Positions 1-10,700 are shown, counted from the stretch's first letter. The stretch is 64,000 bases of DNA from an uncultured Bacilli bacterium (GCA_934183255.1 CAKPSD010000003.1:1-64000); one strand, 5' to 3'. Notes: generated by a model not told the origin, from the letters alone. Translations and numbers: made by a program.

Positions 1-180
1 AAAATAAATATTATTTATAATAGTTCATTTCATGATAGATTCTTAATAATAGATAACATAAAACTATATCATATAGGGGCATCCCTTAAAGATATAGGAA
101 AGAAGTGTTTTGCTATTAGTGAATTAAATAGTGATATTTTAGAAATTCTTTCATTAAAAATAAACAAGGTCGTTGTATAG
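1..180 (+). CDS. C-terminal fragment of ORF6N/PLD-like 'HDRFLIID' tail protein (5' end outside window)
   Basis: An open frame runs from base 1 to a TAG at 178-180 and gives 59 residues; the start lies to the left of the window. It contains HDRFLIID followed by YHIGASLKDIGKKCFAI. From memory of the family, this His-Asp-Arg-Phe / Tyr-His-x-Gly-Ala-Ser pattern closes many phage-type ORF6N or related DNA-associated proteins and resembles half of a phospholipase-D-like active site. The assignment of the tail is reasonable, but the identity of the missing N-terminal domain is unknown. The next start codon is 22 bases downstream on the same strand with no terminator between, so co-transcription is possible. 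It could be a remnant of a mobile element, but one fragment cannot show that. Confidence 0.5.
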   Translation, partial: KINIIYNSSFHDRFLIIDNIKLYHIGASLKDIGKKCFAISELNSDILEILSLKINKVVV

Positions 181-202
181 ATTATATAAAGGAGTGATAT
201 TA

Positions 203-2236
203 ATGAAAAAGTTTTTTTATATATTTATGTTTTATATTCTTTGTGCCCTATTTAGTCAAGTAAACATTGAAGCAATAGAATACTGTAATTTATTTTTGAA
301 TAATGAATTAATTGAAACTGTTGAACTTCCATTCTTTTTATATAAAAACAGTGTTACCTATACAATAACAGATTTTAGTTTACCTATTATTTCTACTTCA
401 AGTGATTACACAATAATTGATTCTTCTACTAGATGCAATTGCATAAATAAAAATATTGAAAATAATAATGAAAATCCAATAGCTAATAAAACTTATTATG
501 ATTACACTAAAGAAAAATATAAAAAATTGCCTGACTATAATGAAGTTCATTTATCAAAGATAAATAAAAATGGAATATTAAAAGGATTTTCCTCATATGA
601 AGACATAGAGCCCCCATACTTTTCAGGTTACAAAGAAAAATACACTACTAATATAAATAATCCTATAGATTTAAAATTAATCTTAAACCAAATAACAGCA
701 TATGATGAAAGAGATGGAAACTTAACAAATAAAATAAATATTGAGTTTAATAGTTATGATAATAACAAAGATAAATTAGGTACATATACAGTTATGCTTA
801 ATGTCATTGATTCTTCTAATAACAAAGCGTCAATAACCTTTTATATAGAAATAATAGATAATACTCCTCCCATTATTGAAGGAAAAGATGAATATGACTC
901 ATACTTATCAAATATACTAACTTTACAAACAATTCAAAGCAATTTAACAGTAAAAGATAATGTTTACAAGAACATGGAATCTCAATTGTATGTATGTGAA
1001 GACAATTATAGTGTGAATAAAAAGAAATTAGGGACTTATACTGTGTTTTTTTGCGTATATGACCTTTCTAATAATCTTTCTTCACCATTTAAAGTAACTA
1101 TAAATGTTAAAAACGATATAAAGCCTATAATTGAAGGGGCTAATTACTATACTTCTAAATTATCTAATCCATTAACAATAACAGAAATAATGTATTCTTT
1201 AGCAGCTTCAAGTAATGGCAAGGATATTTCATCGAGCATATATGTACAAAAAGATAATTACTCTAATTTTCTAAACACTTTAGGAGAAAAAACAATTTAT
1301 TTTCAAGCAATGGATGAATCAAACAATATAAGTGATCCTTTTAAAGTAACAGTGAATTTGATTGATGATATATCACCACAAATATTTGGACTAGATACAT
1401 ATAATTCTTATTTATCTAATCCATTATCACTTACTTATTTAAAACAACAATTAACTGTACTAGATAATTATGATGGTAATATAACTCATAAATTAGAAAT
1501 AATAGATGATTCTTATACCACTAACATAAATAAACTAGGAACGTATTATATTTTCTTTCAAGCTAGTGATTCATCATCTAATGTAAGTGAAATATTTAAA
1601 ATAAAAATCACTAATATAGATGATATTCCACCTACAATAATTGGCCCATCATCTTTATCATATTTATTAAAAGATAAACCTAGCATTAATAACATTTTAC
1701 TTGAATATAAAGTAAAAGATAACATTGACTTAGATTTAGAAATTCTAATTGGAGATGATAATACTTATAATGAAAAAGTTGAATTAGGTACATATTATCT
1801 TTCTTTATATTCTGTTGATAAATCTAATAATAGAAGCGCGCCATTAAAAATAAAAATTGATATCGTAGATAAATTGCTTAATTTAAATGAATTAACACTT
1901 TATTTACCAACATCTAATCTATTAACCATCGAAGAAATAAGTACATTAGTAAACATTAATGAAGAATATATTTTAATTGAAGACACATATACTCCAAATT
2001 ATTATGCCATAGGTTCTTATACTATTACATATGAGTTAACTGACTCAACAATTATAAAATTAATAGTTAAAACATATAATGAAATGATTTCTATAAAAGA
2101 AGTTAATAAAGAAGAAACAAAGACTATATTAAAAAAAGAAACTTTCTTTTCAAAAATAAAAAGTTTCTTTCTAAAAATTATAAGTTTTTTTAAAAATCTA
2201 TTAAATTTTATAAATATTTATCTATTGTTGAAATAA
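203..2236 (+). CDS. Exported protein with tandem DUF5011-type Ig-like repeats
   Basis: About 677 residues. The frame opens at 173, but the ATG at 203 follows AAAGGAGTG (188-196) at good spacing and begins a signal peptide (MKKFF, then a hydrophobic stretch to about residue 30), so 203 is preferred. From about residue 140 come five repeats of roughly 85 residues. Each has a Pro-rich entry (PPxIxG or similar), a LSNPL-type segment, in some copies a D-x-D-G-N-L/I-T motif, and an exit like LGTYTV..-D-SSNN. This is the pattern of DUF5011 / Cry22Aa-type bacterial surface Ig domains. A sixth copy near residue 570 is degenerate. The last 45 residues are Lys/Phe/Ile-rich (FFSKIKSFFLKIISFFKNLL) and could associate with a membrane; there is no LPXTG. 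Likely a surface or secreted adhesin-like protein; its ligand is unknown. The 3' end overlaps trxA on the opposite strand. Confidence 0.75.
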   Translation: MKKFFYIFMFYILCALFSQVNIEAIEYCNLFLNNELIETVELPFFLYKNSVTYTITDFSLPIISTSSDYTIIDSSTRCNCINKNIENNNENPIANKTYYDYTKEKYKKLPDYNEVHLSKINKNGILKGFSSYEDIEPPYFSGYKEKYTTNINNPIDLKLILNQITAYDERDGNLTNKINIEFNSYDNNKDKLGTYTVMLNVIDSSNNKASITFYIEIIDNTPPIIEGKDEYDSYLSNILTLQTIQSNLTVKDNVYKNMESQLYVCEDNYSVNKKKLGTYTVFFCVYDLSNNLSSPFKVTINVKNDIKPIIEGANYYTSKLSNPLTITEIMYSLAASSNGKDISSSIYVQKDNYSNFLNTLGEKTIYFQAMDESNNISDPFKVTVNLIDDISPQIFGLDTYNSYLSNPLSLTYLKQQLTVLDNYDGNITHKLEIIDDSYTTNINKLGTYYIFFQASDSSSNVSEIFKIKITNIDDIPPTIIGPSSLSYLLKDKPSINNILLEYKVKDNIDLDLEILIGDDNTYNEKVELGTYYLSLYSVDKSNNRSAPLKIKIDIVDKLLNLNELTLYLPTSNLLTIEEISTLVNINEEYILIEDTYTPNYYAIGSYTITYELTDSTIIKLIVKTYNEMISIKEVNKEETKTILKKETFFSKIKSFFLKIISFFKNLLNFINIYLLLK

Positions 2237-2525
2237 TAGTTTTCTTGTCTTGAAAACCTACTGCTGCATCTTTTACTTTTCCATCTTTAAAATATATAAG
2301 TGTAGGAATTGATCTAATACCATATTTATAAGCTAATGAATCAACTTCATCTACATCAACTTTACAAACTTTAATTTTCTCGTTATATTCTTCTGATATT
2401 TCTTCAATAATAGGAGCAAGCATTTTGCAAGGACCACACCATACAGCAAAAAAATCAACTAATGTAACTCCTTTTTCTATTATATTATTAAATTCTTCTT
2501 CACTTTTTATTACTATCTCACTCAT
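2208..2525 (-). CDS. trxA: Thioredoxin
   Basis: 105 residues, the normal thioredoxin length. Active site W29-C30-G-P-C33, cis-proline in RSIPTLIYF (about residue 74), and the conserved Asp before the active site region. It is a cytosolic disulfide reductase that normally takes electrons from thioredoxin reductase, which is not in this window. An upstream in-frame ATG at 2540 exists, but GGAGG with an 8-base spacer stands directly before the ATG at 2525, so the shorter start is chosen. The gene follows the CPBP protease gene by about 31 bases and is probably last in that operon. Its last 29 bases overlap the 3' end of the convergent Ig-repeat gene, and no terminator hairpin is visible between them. 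Confidence 0.95.
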   Translation of the reverse strand: MSEIVIKSEEEFNNIIEKGVTLVDFFAVWCGPCKMLAPIIEEISEEYNEKIKVCKVDVDEVDSLAYKYGIRSIPTLIYFKDGKVKDAAVGFQDKKTIISTIDKYL

Positions 2526-2556
2526 TTTTAATTCCTCCATTACTATTATACCCTGT

Positions 2557-3345
2557 TTACAATAAAACTACCATCATAAAAGAAAGTAAATTATTGAATA
2601 AATGAGCACAAATTCCAGATCCTAAATAACCTGATTTATCATATGCATAACACAAAGCTAGTCCAGAAAATAAATATGGTGGTAAATATATTAATTCTTG
2701 CGCAAAAGCTTTGTTAAATCCACCAGCTGCACTTAAAGATGATATAGAATGCATTGCCATAAATACTAATCCTGATATTACATAACCAAGCCATTTTTTC
2801 TTTTTACTAACTTCTCCAAACAAGCAATATCTATAAGTTAATTCTTCAACAATTGGAGCTACCACAACAACTGATATAAATCCTAAAATTGGATTACTAA
2901 CAATTAAAGAAGTAACACCTTCTTGATTAGCATTTCCGCCACCATTTAAGTTAAATATTGAAGTAATAGTTAGATTGTAAATCATTGAAAAAGCAATTAA
3001 ACATAATCCAGTTATTAAACCATACTTTAATGCTTTAAAAGTAAATATATTCTTTAGCATAATTATAATTTGTTCTTTTCCTATAATAAGAACAAATATT
3101 ACAAATGTAATAATATTAGCAACAATTGAAATAACTAAAGAATATGGAAATGCTGCATATTTTTCATTAAACAATGCTTGTAAAATTTCTTCACTAGCAC
3201 CAGGATTAGCGCTAGATATAGAAACTGTCAATATTATAGATACTAACAAAGATAAAAGGATACTATAAATAGTAGAGCCAACTATTCCATTTAATCCACC
3301 CTTAATAGCAACACTAGAATTTTTTACTAAATACTCTCTTTCCAT
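2557..3345 (-). CDS. CPBP-family intramembrane metalloprotease (CAAX/Abi type)
   Basis: 262 residues with several hydrophobic helices (about 20-45, 75-95, 105-130, 150-165, 180-200, 245-260). The family motifs are visible: the Glu-Glu pair with Arg in EELTYRYCLFGE (about 167-178), a His in FMAMHSI (about 195) and a second His/Asn motif in AHLFNN near the end. In characterised CPBP proteins these residues coordinate a metal in a glutamyl-type intramembrane protease (Rce1-like). Roles range from CAAX processing to bacteriocin self-immunity, and no substrate can be named here. An AGAAAGGGATG Shine-Dalgarno-like stretch precedes the start. It lies 13 bases after another CPBP gene, so the pair is presumably a tandem paralog pair in one operon with trxA. 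Confidence 0.85.
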   Translation of the reverse strand: MEREYLVKNSSVAIKGGLNGIVGSTIYSILLSLLVSIILTVSISSANPGASEEILQALFNEKYAAFPYSLVISIVANIITFVIFVLIIGKEQIIIMLKNIFTFKALKYGLITGLCLIAFSMIYNLTITSIFNLNGGGNANQEGVTSLIVSNPILGFISVVVVAPIVEELTYRYCLFGEVSKKKKWLGYVISGLVFMAMHSISSLSAAGGFNKAFAQELIYLPPYLFSGLALCYAYDKSGYLGSGICAHLFNNLLSFMMVVLL

Positions 3346-3358
3346 AAAACATCCCTTT

Positions 3359-4111
3359 CTAGATTAATGATAATGAAATACTCATTAATACAAATGATAT
3401 TATATTATACACCATATGTATTAAAATAGACCTCCCTATTTCATTATTTTTATAATAGTAACTTCCTATCATACACCCAATAATTAAGTATTTAGGTAAA
3501 GCTAGTATATCTCCTCTTAAATCATTACTTTTAAACAAAGATAACATATGTGGAATAGTAAACAAAACAGTAGTAATCAAAATCAAACTCCATCCAGGTA
3601 TTTTATTTTTTAATGCTTTAAAAGGAATAAATCTAAATAGTAACTCTTCAATTATTGGTCCTATAATCACAACAAGCACTAACATTATAAAAAACTGATT
3701 CTTCATAGATGATTTTATTAACGCAACATTACTACCATCTTCACCAGTTCCTCCAGCAAGAGGCAAAAATAAGTTATAGCAAATAGTAACAAAATATACA
3801 AATAAAGCATACCCTAAAGTTTTAAATACCAATTTGTAGCTCTTAAAGAAATTAAAATGTCCTTTTAAATCTTTAAAATAAATAATCACAATTAAAACTA
3901 ATATTATAATTGAACTTATTAATTGCGCTATATTTGATAATCCTCTTTCCCTAAAACTTTCATCATTTATATATGATGGAAAAAGGCTATTATTCGCATT
4001 ATAAATAGCCTTTAATATCAAATATATTAAACCTGTACCAAAAATATAATATAAAACAAAACTAAATACAAAAATCAATAAATCTTTAATTAAATTCTTA
4101 TTCACACTCAT
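3359..4111 (-). CDS. CPBP-family intramembrane metalloprotease, second copy
   Basis: 250 residues, strongly hydrophobic, with EELLFRFIPFKAL (the EExxxR catalytic motif, about 154-166), a His in TIPHMLS (about 187) and HMVYN near the C terminus. It has the same architecture as its downstream neighbour but is clearly diverged from it. The start ATG is preceded by GGGGGT. The gene begins about 42 bases after the glgA stop, so it may be read through from glgA; no hairpin of terminator type is obvious between them. Function beyond membrane proteolysis is unknown. Paired CPBP genes near peptide-export genes can give bacteriocin immunity, but I see no bacteriocin gene here. Confidence 0.85.
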   Translation of the reverse strand: MSVNKNLIKDLLIFVFSFVLYYIFGTGLIYLILKAIYNANNSLFPSYINDESFRERGLSNIAQLISSIIILVLIVIIYFKDLKGHFNFFKSYKLVFKTLGYALFVYFVTICYNLFLPLAGGTGEDGSNVALIKSSMKNQFFIMLVLVVIIGPIIEELLFRFIPFKALKNKIPGWSLILITTVLFTIPHMLSLFKSNDLRGDILALPKYLIIGCMIGSYYYKNNEIGRSILIHMVYNIISFVLMSISLSLI

Positions 4112-4153
4112 ACCCCCATTATTAAATAATTTAATAACAAGGATTATTCACGA

Positions 4154-5593
4154 CTATTTATATTTTAACAAATTATTATAAACTTTCAAGTATTCTGCAG
4201 CAGATTTAGTCCAACTATTATTTTTTTTCATACATTGTTCTACTATAGACATCCACTCATCTTTTTTATTGAAATAGAATGTTGAAGCATAATAAAGCAT
4301 TTTTCTTAAATCTTCACCACTATGATGTGTAAATGAGAAACCTGTACCTGTCTTAGTATATTCATTGTATGGTTCTACACTATCCTTCAATCCACCAACT
4401 TCTCTAACTAAAGGAACAGTACCATATCTTTGAGAAATCATTTGAGAAAGTCCACAGGGTTCATATAAAGATGGCATTAAAAACATATCACATCCACCAT
4501 ATACTTTATGTGCTAATTCATTAGAAAATCCAAGATATACACCAACATCATTAGGATATGTATCGCGATAATACTGAACTGCTTTTTCAAGTTCACTATC
4601 TCCTGTTCCAAGTATCACTACTTGCATATTATTTTTTACCATCCAAGGAATGCTATTTGTAATTAAATTAATTCCTTTTTGTGGGGTTAATCTTGATACA
4701 ACTCCAAGTAACATTTTATTAGGATTAACTTCTATACAAAATTGTTTTTGAAGTGCTTCTTTATTTATTAATTTCTTTTCAATTGTATTAAATGTATATG
4801 TAGTAGCTAATAATTTATCTTTAGCAGGGTTATTTTCAACATAATCTAAGCCATTTAAAATACCAAAGAAATCATCCTTACGATATTTTAAAACTGATTC
4901 TAATCCATAAGCATAATCACCCTTTAATAATTCTTTAGCATTAGTAGGGCTAACAGTAGATAAATAATCACTATAAACGATACCTGCTTTTAAAGTAGAT
5001 ACACAATCGCCAAATCTAGCTGCACCATTATCATATAAATAATAAGGTAAATTAAATAAATTTCCTAATGCCTCTCTTTGACAAAATCCTTGGAAAGCTG
5101 GATTATGAATAGTTAGCATTGTTCTAATGTGATCAAAGCCCTTTTCATAACGATACTTTTCTTTATATAATACTGGAATCATTGCAGTTTGCCAATCATG
5201 TACATGAATAATATCAGGATGATAATCAACTAATTTCAATAACTCTAAACTTGCAAAGTTAAAAAAGGCAAATCTTTCAATCTCATCATAACCACCATAA
5301 ATACTATCTCTATAAAAATAATAATCATTTTCTACAAAATAATATTTAACATCATTCATTTCTAAAGTATAAATTTTTGCCATTTGTTTTCTCCAAGACA
5401 TAGAAAAATAAACTTCTCCAACATATGACATTTTATCGAAATATTTTTCTTTTACTTTTTTAAATAAAGGAATAACTACTATTTCATCTTCTAATTTTTC
5501 TTTTAAATATACTGGTAAAGCACCAATTACATCTGCAAGTCCTCCAGTTTTAATAAACGGTGCACATTCAGTTGCTACAAACATTAATCTCAT
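4154..5593 (-). CDS. glgA: Glycogen synthase (ADP-glucose type)
   Basis: 479 residues, the expected length for bacterial GT5 glycogen/starch synthase. The N-terminal ADP-glucose-binding motif KTGGLADV is at residues 15-22. The C-terminal Rossmann half carries the SLYEPCGLSQ retaining-GT motif and VREVGGLKDSV. It transfers glucose from ADP-glucose to the growing alpha-1,4-glucan in the cytosol. Other glycogen genes (glgC/D, glgB, glgP) are not in this window, so here it stands apart from a classical glg operon. A GAGAGGAG Shine-Dalgarno sequence lies 12 bases before the ATG, slightly far. A second in-frame ATG at codon 4 would be inside the conserved first strand, so the first is kept. Confidence 0.95.
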   Translation of the reverse strand: MRLMFVATECAPFIKTGGLADVIGALPVYLKEKLEDEIVVIPLFKKVKEKYFDKMSYVGEVYFSMSWRKQMAKIYTLEMNDVKYYFVENDYYFYRDSIYGGYDEIERFAFFNFASLELLKLVDYHPDIIHVHDWQTAMIPVLYKEKYRYEKGFDHIRTMLTIHNPAFQGFCQREALGNLFNLPYYLYDNGAARFGDCVSTLKAGIVYSDYLSTVSPTNAKELLKGDYAYGLESVLKYRKDDFFGILNGLDYVENNPAKDKLLATTYTFNTIEKKLINKEALQKQFCIEVNPNKMLLGVVSRLTPQKGINLITNSIPWMVKNNMQVVILGTGDSELEKAVQYYRDTYPNDVGVYLGFSNELAHKVYGGCDMFLMPSLYEPCGLSQMISQRYGTVPLVREVGGLKDSVEPYNEYTKTGTGFSFTHHSGEDLRKMLYYASTFYFNKKDEWMSIVEQCMKKNNSWTKSAAEYLKVYNNLLKYK

Positions 5594-5636
5594 CTTAATT
5601 ATTTACTCCTCTCAATACTATATAATACATTTTTTA

Positions 5637-7619
5637 TTAACGATGTCCCCCACCAAAGGAACCTCCACCTCCGCCAAATGAAGAACCACCACTGAAGCCT
5701 CCACTACGTCCGCTTCCACCACCTACTCTTTGAGCAGTTTGTTTAGCAATAGTTGCCATATAAGCAGTTCTCATTCCTCTAACTGAACTATTAATACAGT
5801 TAATAGGATGATAATACCCAAAATAAGTTACAAATGTTGTTTGTTCAGTAATATCATTTAAATCTAATTTTAGTTTTAATTGTTCCATTACCTTATCCGC
5901 TATACCAAAACTAGTAGCATATACTAAGTAATGCTCCCAAAGTATAATTGATGTTACAGGATATTCTTTAAAGTTAGAAAAATCTTCTAAGAACTTTTTA
6001 AATGCTCTCCATCTAACAAAATCTTCATTTCCAGATTTACTTCTTCTATCAAAGCTATTAACATATAATACAAATGATACACCAACAAGTAGTACACTAG
6101 CCATTAATGAATAACCTAAAATGTAGCCACTATAACTAGAAATAAGTGAAAGAAACACAAATGAACATATTATTAACAAAGTTCCTATATTGCTATATTT
6201 TATCTTAGCAGATTTAATAGTTTCATCAAAAAACTTATATTTTTTTCCTTCTTTTGCTACTAAGCTATTCCATCTAACACTATTTCTCTTATACTCTTCA
6301 GCCCCAGACACACTATCACAATAGCTTTTAATTTGATTAGCGCTTACTTGATTATCACTACCTATATCTTCAATAAACCATTTAATCAAGAATTTTTCAT
6401 ACTCTAATAAATCACCTTGATCTTTTTCTGTATTCAATTTAATTATATAGTTAGGATTCTTATCATTAATCCCTGAATTATTATCATCTAATATTAAGTA
6501 TTTTCTTCTTACTAAATCTAACAAAGTAGCACTCAAGTCATCATCATCTATTTCTCTAAATTTATATAAATAGCTCATAACAGCAGGCGAATATTCTGCA
6601 GGCAATTCCATATGATAATCATTCATAAAGTCAGTTGGAAATTCTTTATCATATTTTTTATAACATCTAAAAGTCATTAATCCAATTAAAACTAAGAAAA
6701 TTACAAATATAATAATTACTCCAATATACCCCACTCTATACTTTAAATTAGCTTTTGTAATTTGATCATTTTCAAAATTTAGTATACTATTTAATGCATT
6801 AATATTAACTTTATTTTCACTTCTAACATTACTAAATATATCATTATTTAATAATAACCTTACTTCTATTTGCTCATCACTAACCATACTATCAGCAGTA
6901 ATCTTAATCTTATTATTTCCAACAAATTCTCTATTTGCTACATTAGAACCATGGAAAAAAGTTTTCATATTTTCAATATTATAATCACCATTAGGTAATG
7001 TAATATTAATAGTAACATTTTTAACTTTAATAGGTTGATAATCTAACATGACCCAGTTTAATTCACTTATATCTTTATATTGAGTAATAACTCCTTTAAT
7101 TGTATATTCATATATAAAAGTCATCTCTTTAGCAAAACCTGATTTATGATAATAGAAAATCATATCACAGTTTTTTTGACTATTTTCACATCTAATATAA
7201 TCTCCTCTTTCATCTTTATCATTATTAAAAGAAAAACCCGCAAAATGTTTAGGATAATCATAATAACTTGAATCACTACTATCATACACAACAGCATTAT
7301 TTTCCTCTACTACAAATTTTACATCTTTTAATGAAGCTTTATTGTTGTAACTATTTCCAAACATATTATTCTTATTATAAGCAATCTCTCTATAAAAATA
7401 ATTGTTATCATTTGCATTATTCACGATATTAATTCTTTCAACAACATGCATATCACCATAATCATCAATAACAGCATCCATAGTATATTTATTAGCTTTC
7501 ATTTCAGTATTATCTACATTATTACTACTACAAGAATAAATAATAAATGGAAGAATTATAGCCATAACTAAAAAACAAATTATTATAATTTTATATGTTT
7601 TCTTTTTGTTAATACGCAT
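5637..7619 (-). CDS. DUF2207-family membrane protein with Gly-rich tail
   Basis: 660 residues. A hydrophobic N-terminal segment (about 10-28) ends in FIIYSCSS, which could be a weak lipobox or just a signal anchor. It is followed by an extracytoplasmic beta-rich domain in which TMDAVIDDYGDMHVVERI is typical of DUF2207. One transmembrane helix lies at about 295-317, then a cytoplasmic helical region with EYSPAVMSYLYK and LLDLVRRKYL, two more helices at about 475-520, and a terminal Gly/Ser-rich run ending GGGSFGGGHR. This matches the YciQ/DUF2207 family, whose function is not established. GAGGTGAGAGT precedes the ATG. The terminator of the upstream Ig-repeat gene (7695-7733) separates it from that gene. 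It ends 43 bases before glgA and may share its transcript. Confidence 0.85.
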   Translation of the reverse strand: MRINKKKTYKIIIICFLVMAIILPFIIYSCSSNNVDNTEMKANKYTMDAVIDDYGDMHVVERINIVNNANDNNYFYREIAYNKNNMFGNSYNNKASLKDVKFVVEENNAVVYDSSDSSYYDYPKHFAGFSFNNDKDERGDYIRCENSQKNCDMIFYYHKSGFAKEMTFIYEYTIKGVITQYKDISELNWVMLDYQPIKVKNVTINITLPNGDYNIENMKTFFHGSNVANREFVGNNKIKITADSMVSDEQIEVRLLLNNDIFSNVRSENKVNINALNSILNFENDQITKANLKYRVGYIGVIIIFVIFLVLIGLMTFRCYKKYDKEFPTDFMNDYHMELPAEYSPAVMSYLYKFREIDDDDLSATLLDLVRRKYLILDDNNSGINDKNPNYIIKLNTEKDQGDLLEYEKFLIKWFIEDIGSDNQVSANQIKSYCDSVSGAEEYKRNSVRWNSLVAKEGKKYKFFDETIKSAKIKYSNIGTLLIICSFVFLSLISSYSGYILGYSLMASVLLVGVSFVLYVNSFDRRSKSGNEDFVRWRAFKKFLEDFSNFKEYPVTSIILWEHYLVYATSFGIADKVMEQLKLKLDLNDITEQTTFVTYFGYYHPINCINSSVRGMRTAYMATIAKQTAQRVGGGSGRSGGFSGGSSFGGGGGSFGGGHR

Positions 7620-7694
7620 ACTCTCACCTCATACTATTTTAGATTAACATATTTCAATTATTTTTTAAATATAACTAGAAGTTTATTTACAAAT

Positions 7695-7733
7695 AAAAAG
7701 TAGAACAATATTTATAAATATATTGCTCTACTC
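7695..7733 (-). terminator. Intrinsic terminator after the 1470-residue Ig-repeat gene
   Basis: Read on the minus strand, an AT-rich stem of about 13 bp (AGTAGAGCAATAT against ATATTGTTCTACT, one G-T pair) is followed by TTTTT. It lies about 20 bases past the stop codon at 7754. Confidence 0.7.
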
Positions 7734-7753
7734 ATTTACTAAATCACATTATT

Positions 7754-10700
7754 TTACTTTTCAATATACCATTTATTTAATTTCTTATTTAAAACAAATA
7801 ATTTCTTTAACTCCTCATTTGCATAACTAAACTTAATACTTATTACACATACTTCACTATTAGCTAACTCTATCACCTTATTATCTAATTTCTTATACTC
7901 TTCTTCATTTACACTAACTTCAATATTCTCTACTTCTTCACTTACTACAACTATTGCCTTATCTTCTTCTACTTCTATGTCAACCATTTCTTCTATTTCA
8001 TAGTTTACCTTATTCTCTACTCTACTTGGTCTTCTTATTGATAAGTTTGGTACTGTTACTAACTTATTATCATCTTTATCCTTTGCTATTATCGATACTG
8101 TATCTACTTCTATTTCATATTCCTTAATATCTTTATTTCCTAAGATATCTATTAATGTAAGAGTTACTTTTATTGTTCCTTCTACTTCTTTTGGAAATTC
8201 ATATACATAATTACCATTGGCATCCTTTGACATCTCTACATCTTTAATCTCTGTTCCCCAACTTATTTGTACTTTACCTACACTTGTATGTTCATCCCAT
8301 GCTTTTACTAGTAATTTATTATTTTCAATATTCTTCAATTCTTTGTTATTTATATTTAATAATATTGGTGCTGTATTATCAAATTTTATTTCTTTTGTAT
8401 TTAGTGAATTACTATTTTTTATATCTGCATTATCATCTGCTGCTTTTACTAATAAATAATAACCACCATCTAATTTACCCTTTGTATCTGCATTATCTAC
8501 ACTACTTATCTCATAATCTCCATTTGGATATTCATTATTTATCTTACTTACTATATACCATGCTCTTTCATCATTCTCACATAATTCCTTTGTCACACCA
8601 ACTTCACACCATTTATATTGTATTTCACTTAATCCACTATGTGCATCACTTACTTTTACTACCACATTATGATCTTTTGCCCATTTACCATCTTCTGTTA
8701 TTCTGATAAATTCTATAACTGGAGATGTTTTATCTACTTTTATTACATTTGCTGTATATACTGCACGTGAGTTTTTCGTATCTGCATTGCTATCTTCCGC
8801 ATATACATATAAATAATATCTTCCACTTCCTAATTCTCTTGTGCTTACTGGCTTTGATACTGTTTTCATATTTCCTATACATGATGCACTACTATTGTAT
8901 GTTCCATCTTCATTGCTTTTCTTGAAACAATAATAAGCATTTGATACTCCACTATGTGCATCAGATACTGATATTGTTATTTCATGATCATATGCCCATA
9001 ATCCATTGTATGTTATTTTAGTAAACTCTATCGTTGGTTTTGTTTTATCTACTTTTATTACATTTTCTGTATGTTTATAAAATTTATTTTTATAATCTAC
9101 ATTGCTATCTTCTGCATATACATATAAATAATATATTTCACTTCCTAATTGGTCTGTCTTTACTGGATTTGCTACTGCTTTCATATTTCCTATACATGGT
9201 GCACTGCTATTATATGTTCCATCTTTATTACTTACCTTAAAGCAATAACTTGCACTTGATACTCCACTATGTGCATCAGATACTGATATTGTTATTTCAT
9301 GATCATATGCCCATTTTCCATCATATGTTATTTTATCAAATACTATCTCTGGTTTTGTTTTATCTACTTTTATTACATTTTCTGTATGTGTCGAATATGA
9401 GTTTTTCCTATCTGCATTGCTATCTTCTGCATATACATATAAATAATATATTTCACTTCCTAATTGGTCTGTCTTTACTGGATTTGCTACTGCTTTCATA
9501 TTTCCTATACATGGTGCACTGCTATTATATGTTCCATCTTTATTACTTACCTTAAAGCAATAACTTGCACTTGATACTCCACTATGTGCATCAGATACTG
9601 ATATTGTTATTTCATGATCATATGCCCATTTTCCATCATATGTTATTTTATCAAATACTATCTCTGGTTTTGTTTTATCTACTTTTATTACATTTTCTGT
9701 ATGTGTATCAAAATCATTTTTTGTATCTATGTTACTATCTATTGCATACACATATAAGTAATATCGTCCACTTTCTAATTTTTCTGTACTTACTATATGG
9801 TTTCCTGAACCTATTGATACTTTTCCTATACATGGTGCACTACTATTATATGATCCATCTTCATTGCTTTTCTTGAAACAATAATATGCACTTGATACTT
9901 TACTATCATCATCATTTAGTGTAAATGTAATTTTATGATTATATGCCCATGATCCATCATAACTTATATTAAATGATGGTTTTAAATATGGTTTATCAAC
10001 ATCTATTTTAATTTGATAAGCACTTGTGTATGTTTCTGTATTTGGCCCTTCATATGTCCTATCATATGTTTTTACTTTTAAATAAAATCTTCCACTTTCT
10101 TGTGGTGAAGGTATATAAAACTCTTTTACATTAACCGCTGAGTTTGTTTCTAATCTAATTAATGATGAACATTCTTCTGATGCGTTTTCTACAAAGCAAT
10201 ATTCTATTTGTAATATTCCACTTGGTTTATCTTCTACTAATATTTTTAGTGTTGCTTTTTTATGCCAATCATCTATATATGTTTTATTAATGGATTCTTT
10301 AAAATCCACTGTCGGTGCTGTATTATCAAATATTAATTCAATTGAACTAGATGTTGAATTTTTCTTATTTTCTTCTACATTGTCATACGCTATAGCTGTT
10401 AAATATGCTGTTCCTGTATGTTTCAAGCCTAATAGTATTTGATCTGTTACCAAATCTTCATTTGCTTTTTTAACACTAGAATAATCCTTCCACGAAACCA
10501 AATCGCATAATTTATTGCTCGTTCCCCAACAATACGATATTTTTGACATTCCTGAATGCTCATCACTTGCTACTATTTTTACTATATGTGACTTTGCAGA
10601 TGCATTCTTTTTACTTGGCTCACTTTCATCTATTACAAAATCCAGTTTATTTGGTGCCTTATTGTCAATTTTAAAATTAACATATGATTCCACAGTAGTG

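Noticed and set aside
2557..4111. CPBP pair as bacteriocin immunity genes
   Set aside because: No bacteriocin precursor, peptide transporter or leader-type small ORF is seen nearby; the family has other roles.
8731..9705. Regular repeats considered as a CRISPR array
   Set aside because: The 315-base units are coding, without short repeat/spacer alternation, and no cas genes are present.
8217..9876. Plus-strand Leu/His/Tyr-rich open frames that themselves repeat every 315 bases
   Set aside because: They are antisense shadows of the tandem Ig modules; composition is not protein-like and no Shine-Dalgarno precedes them.
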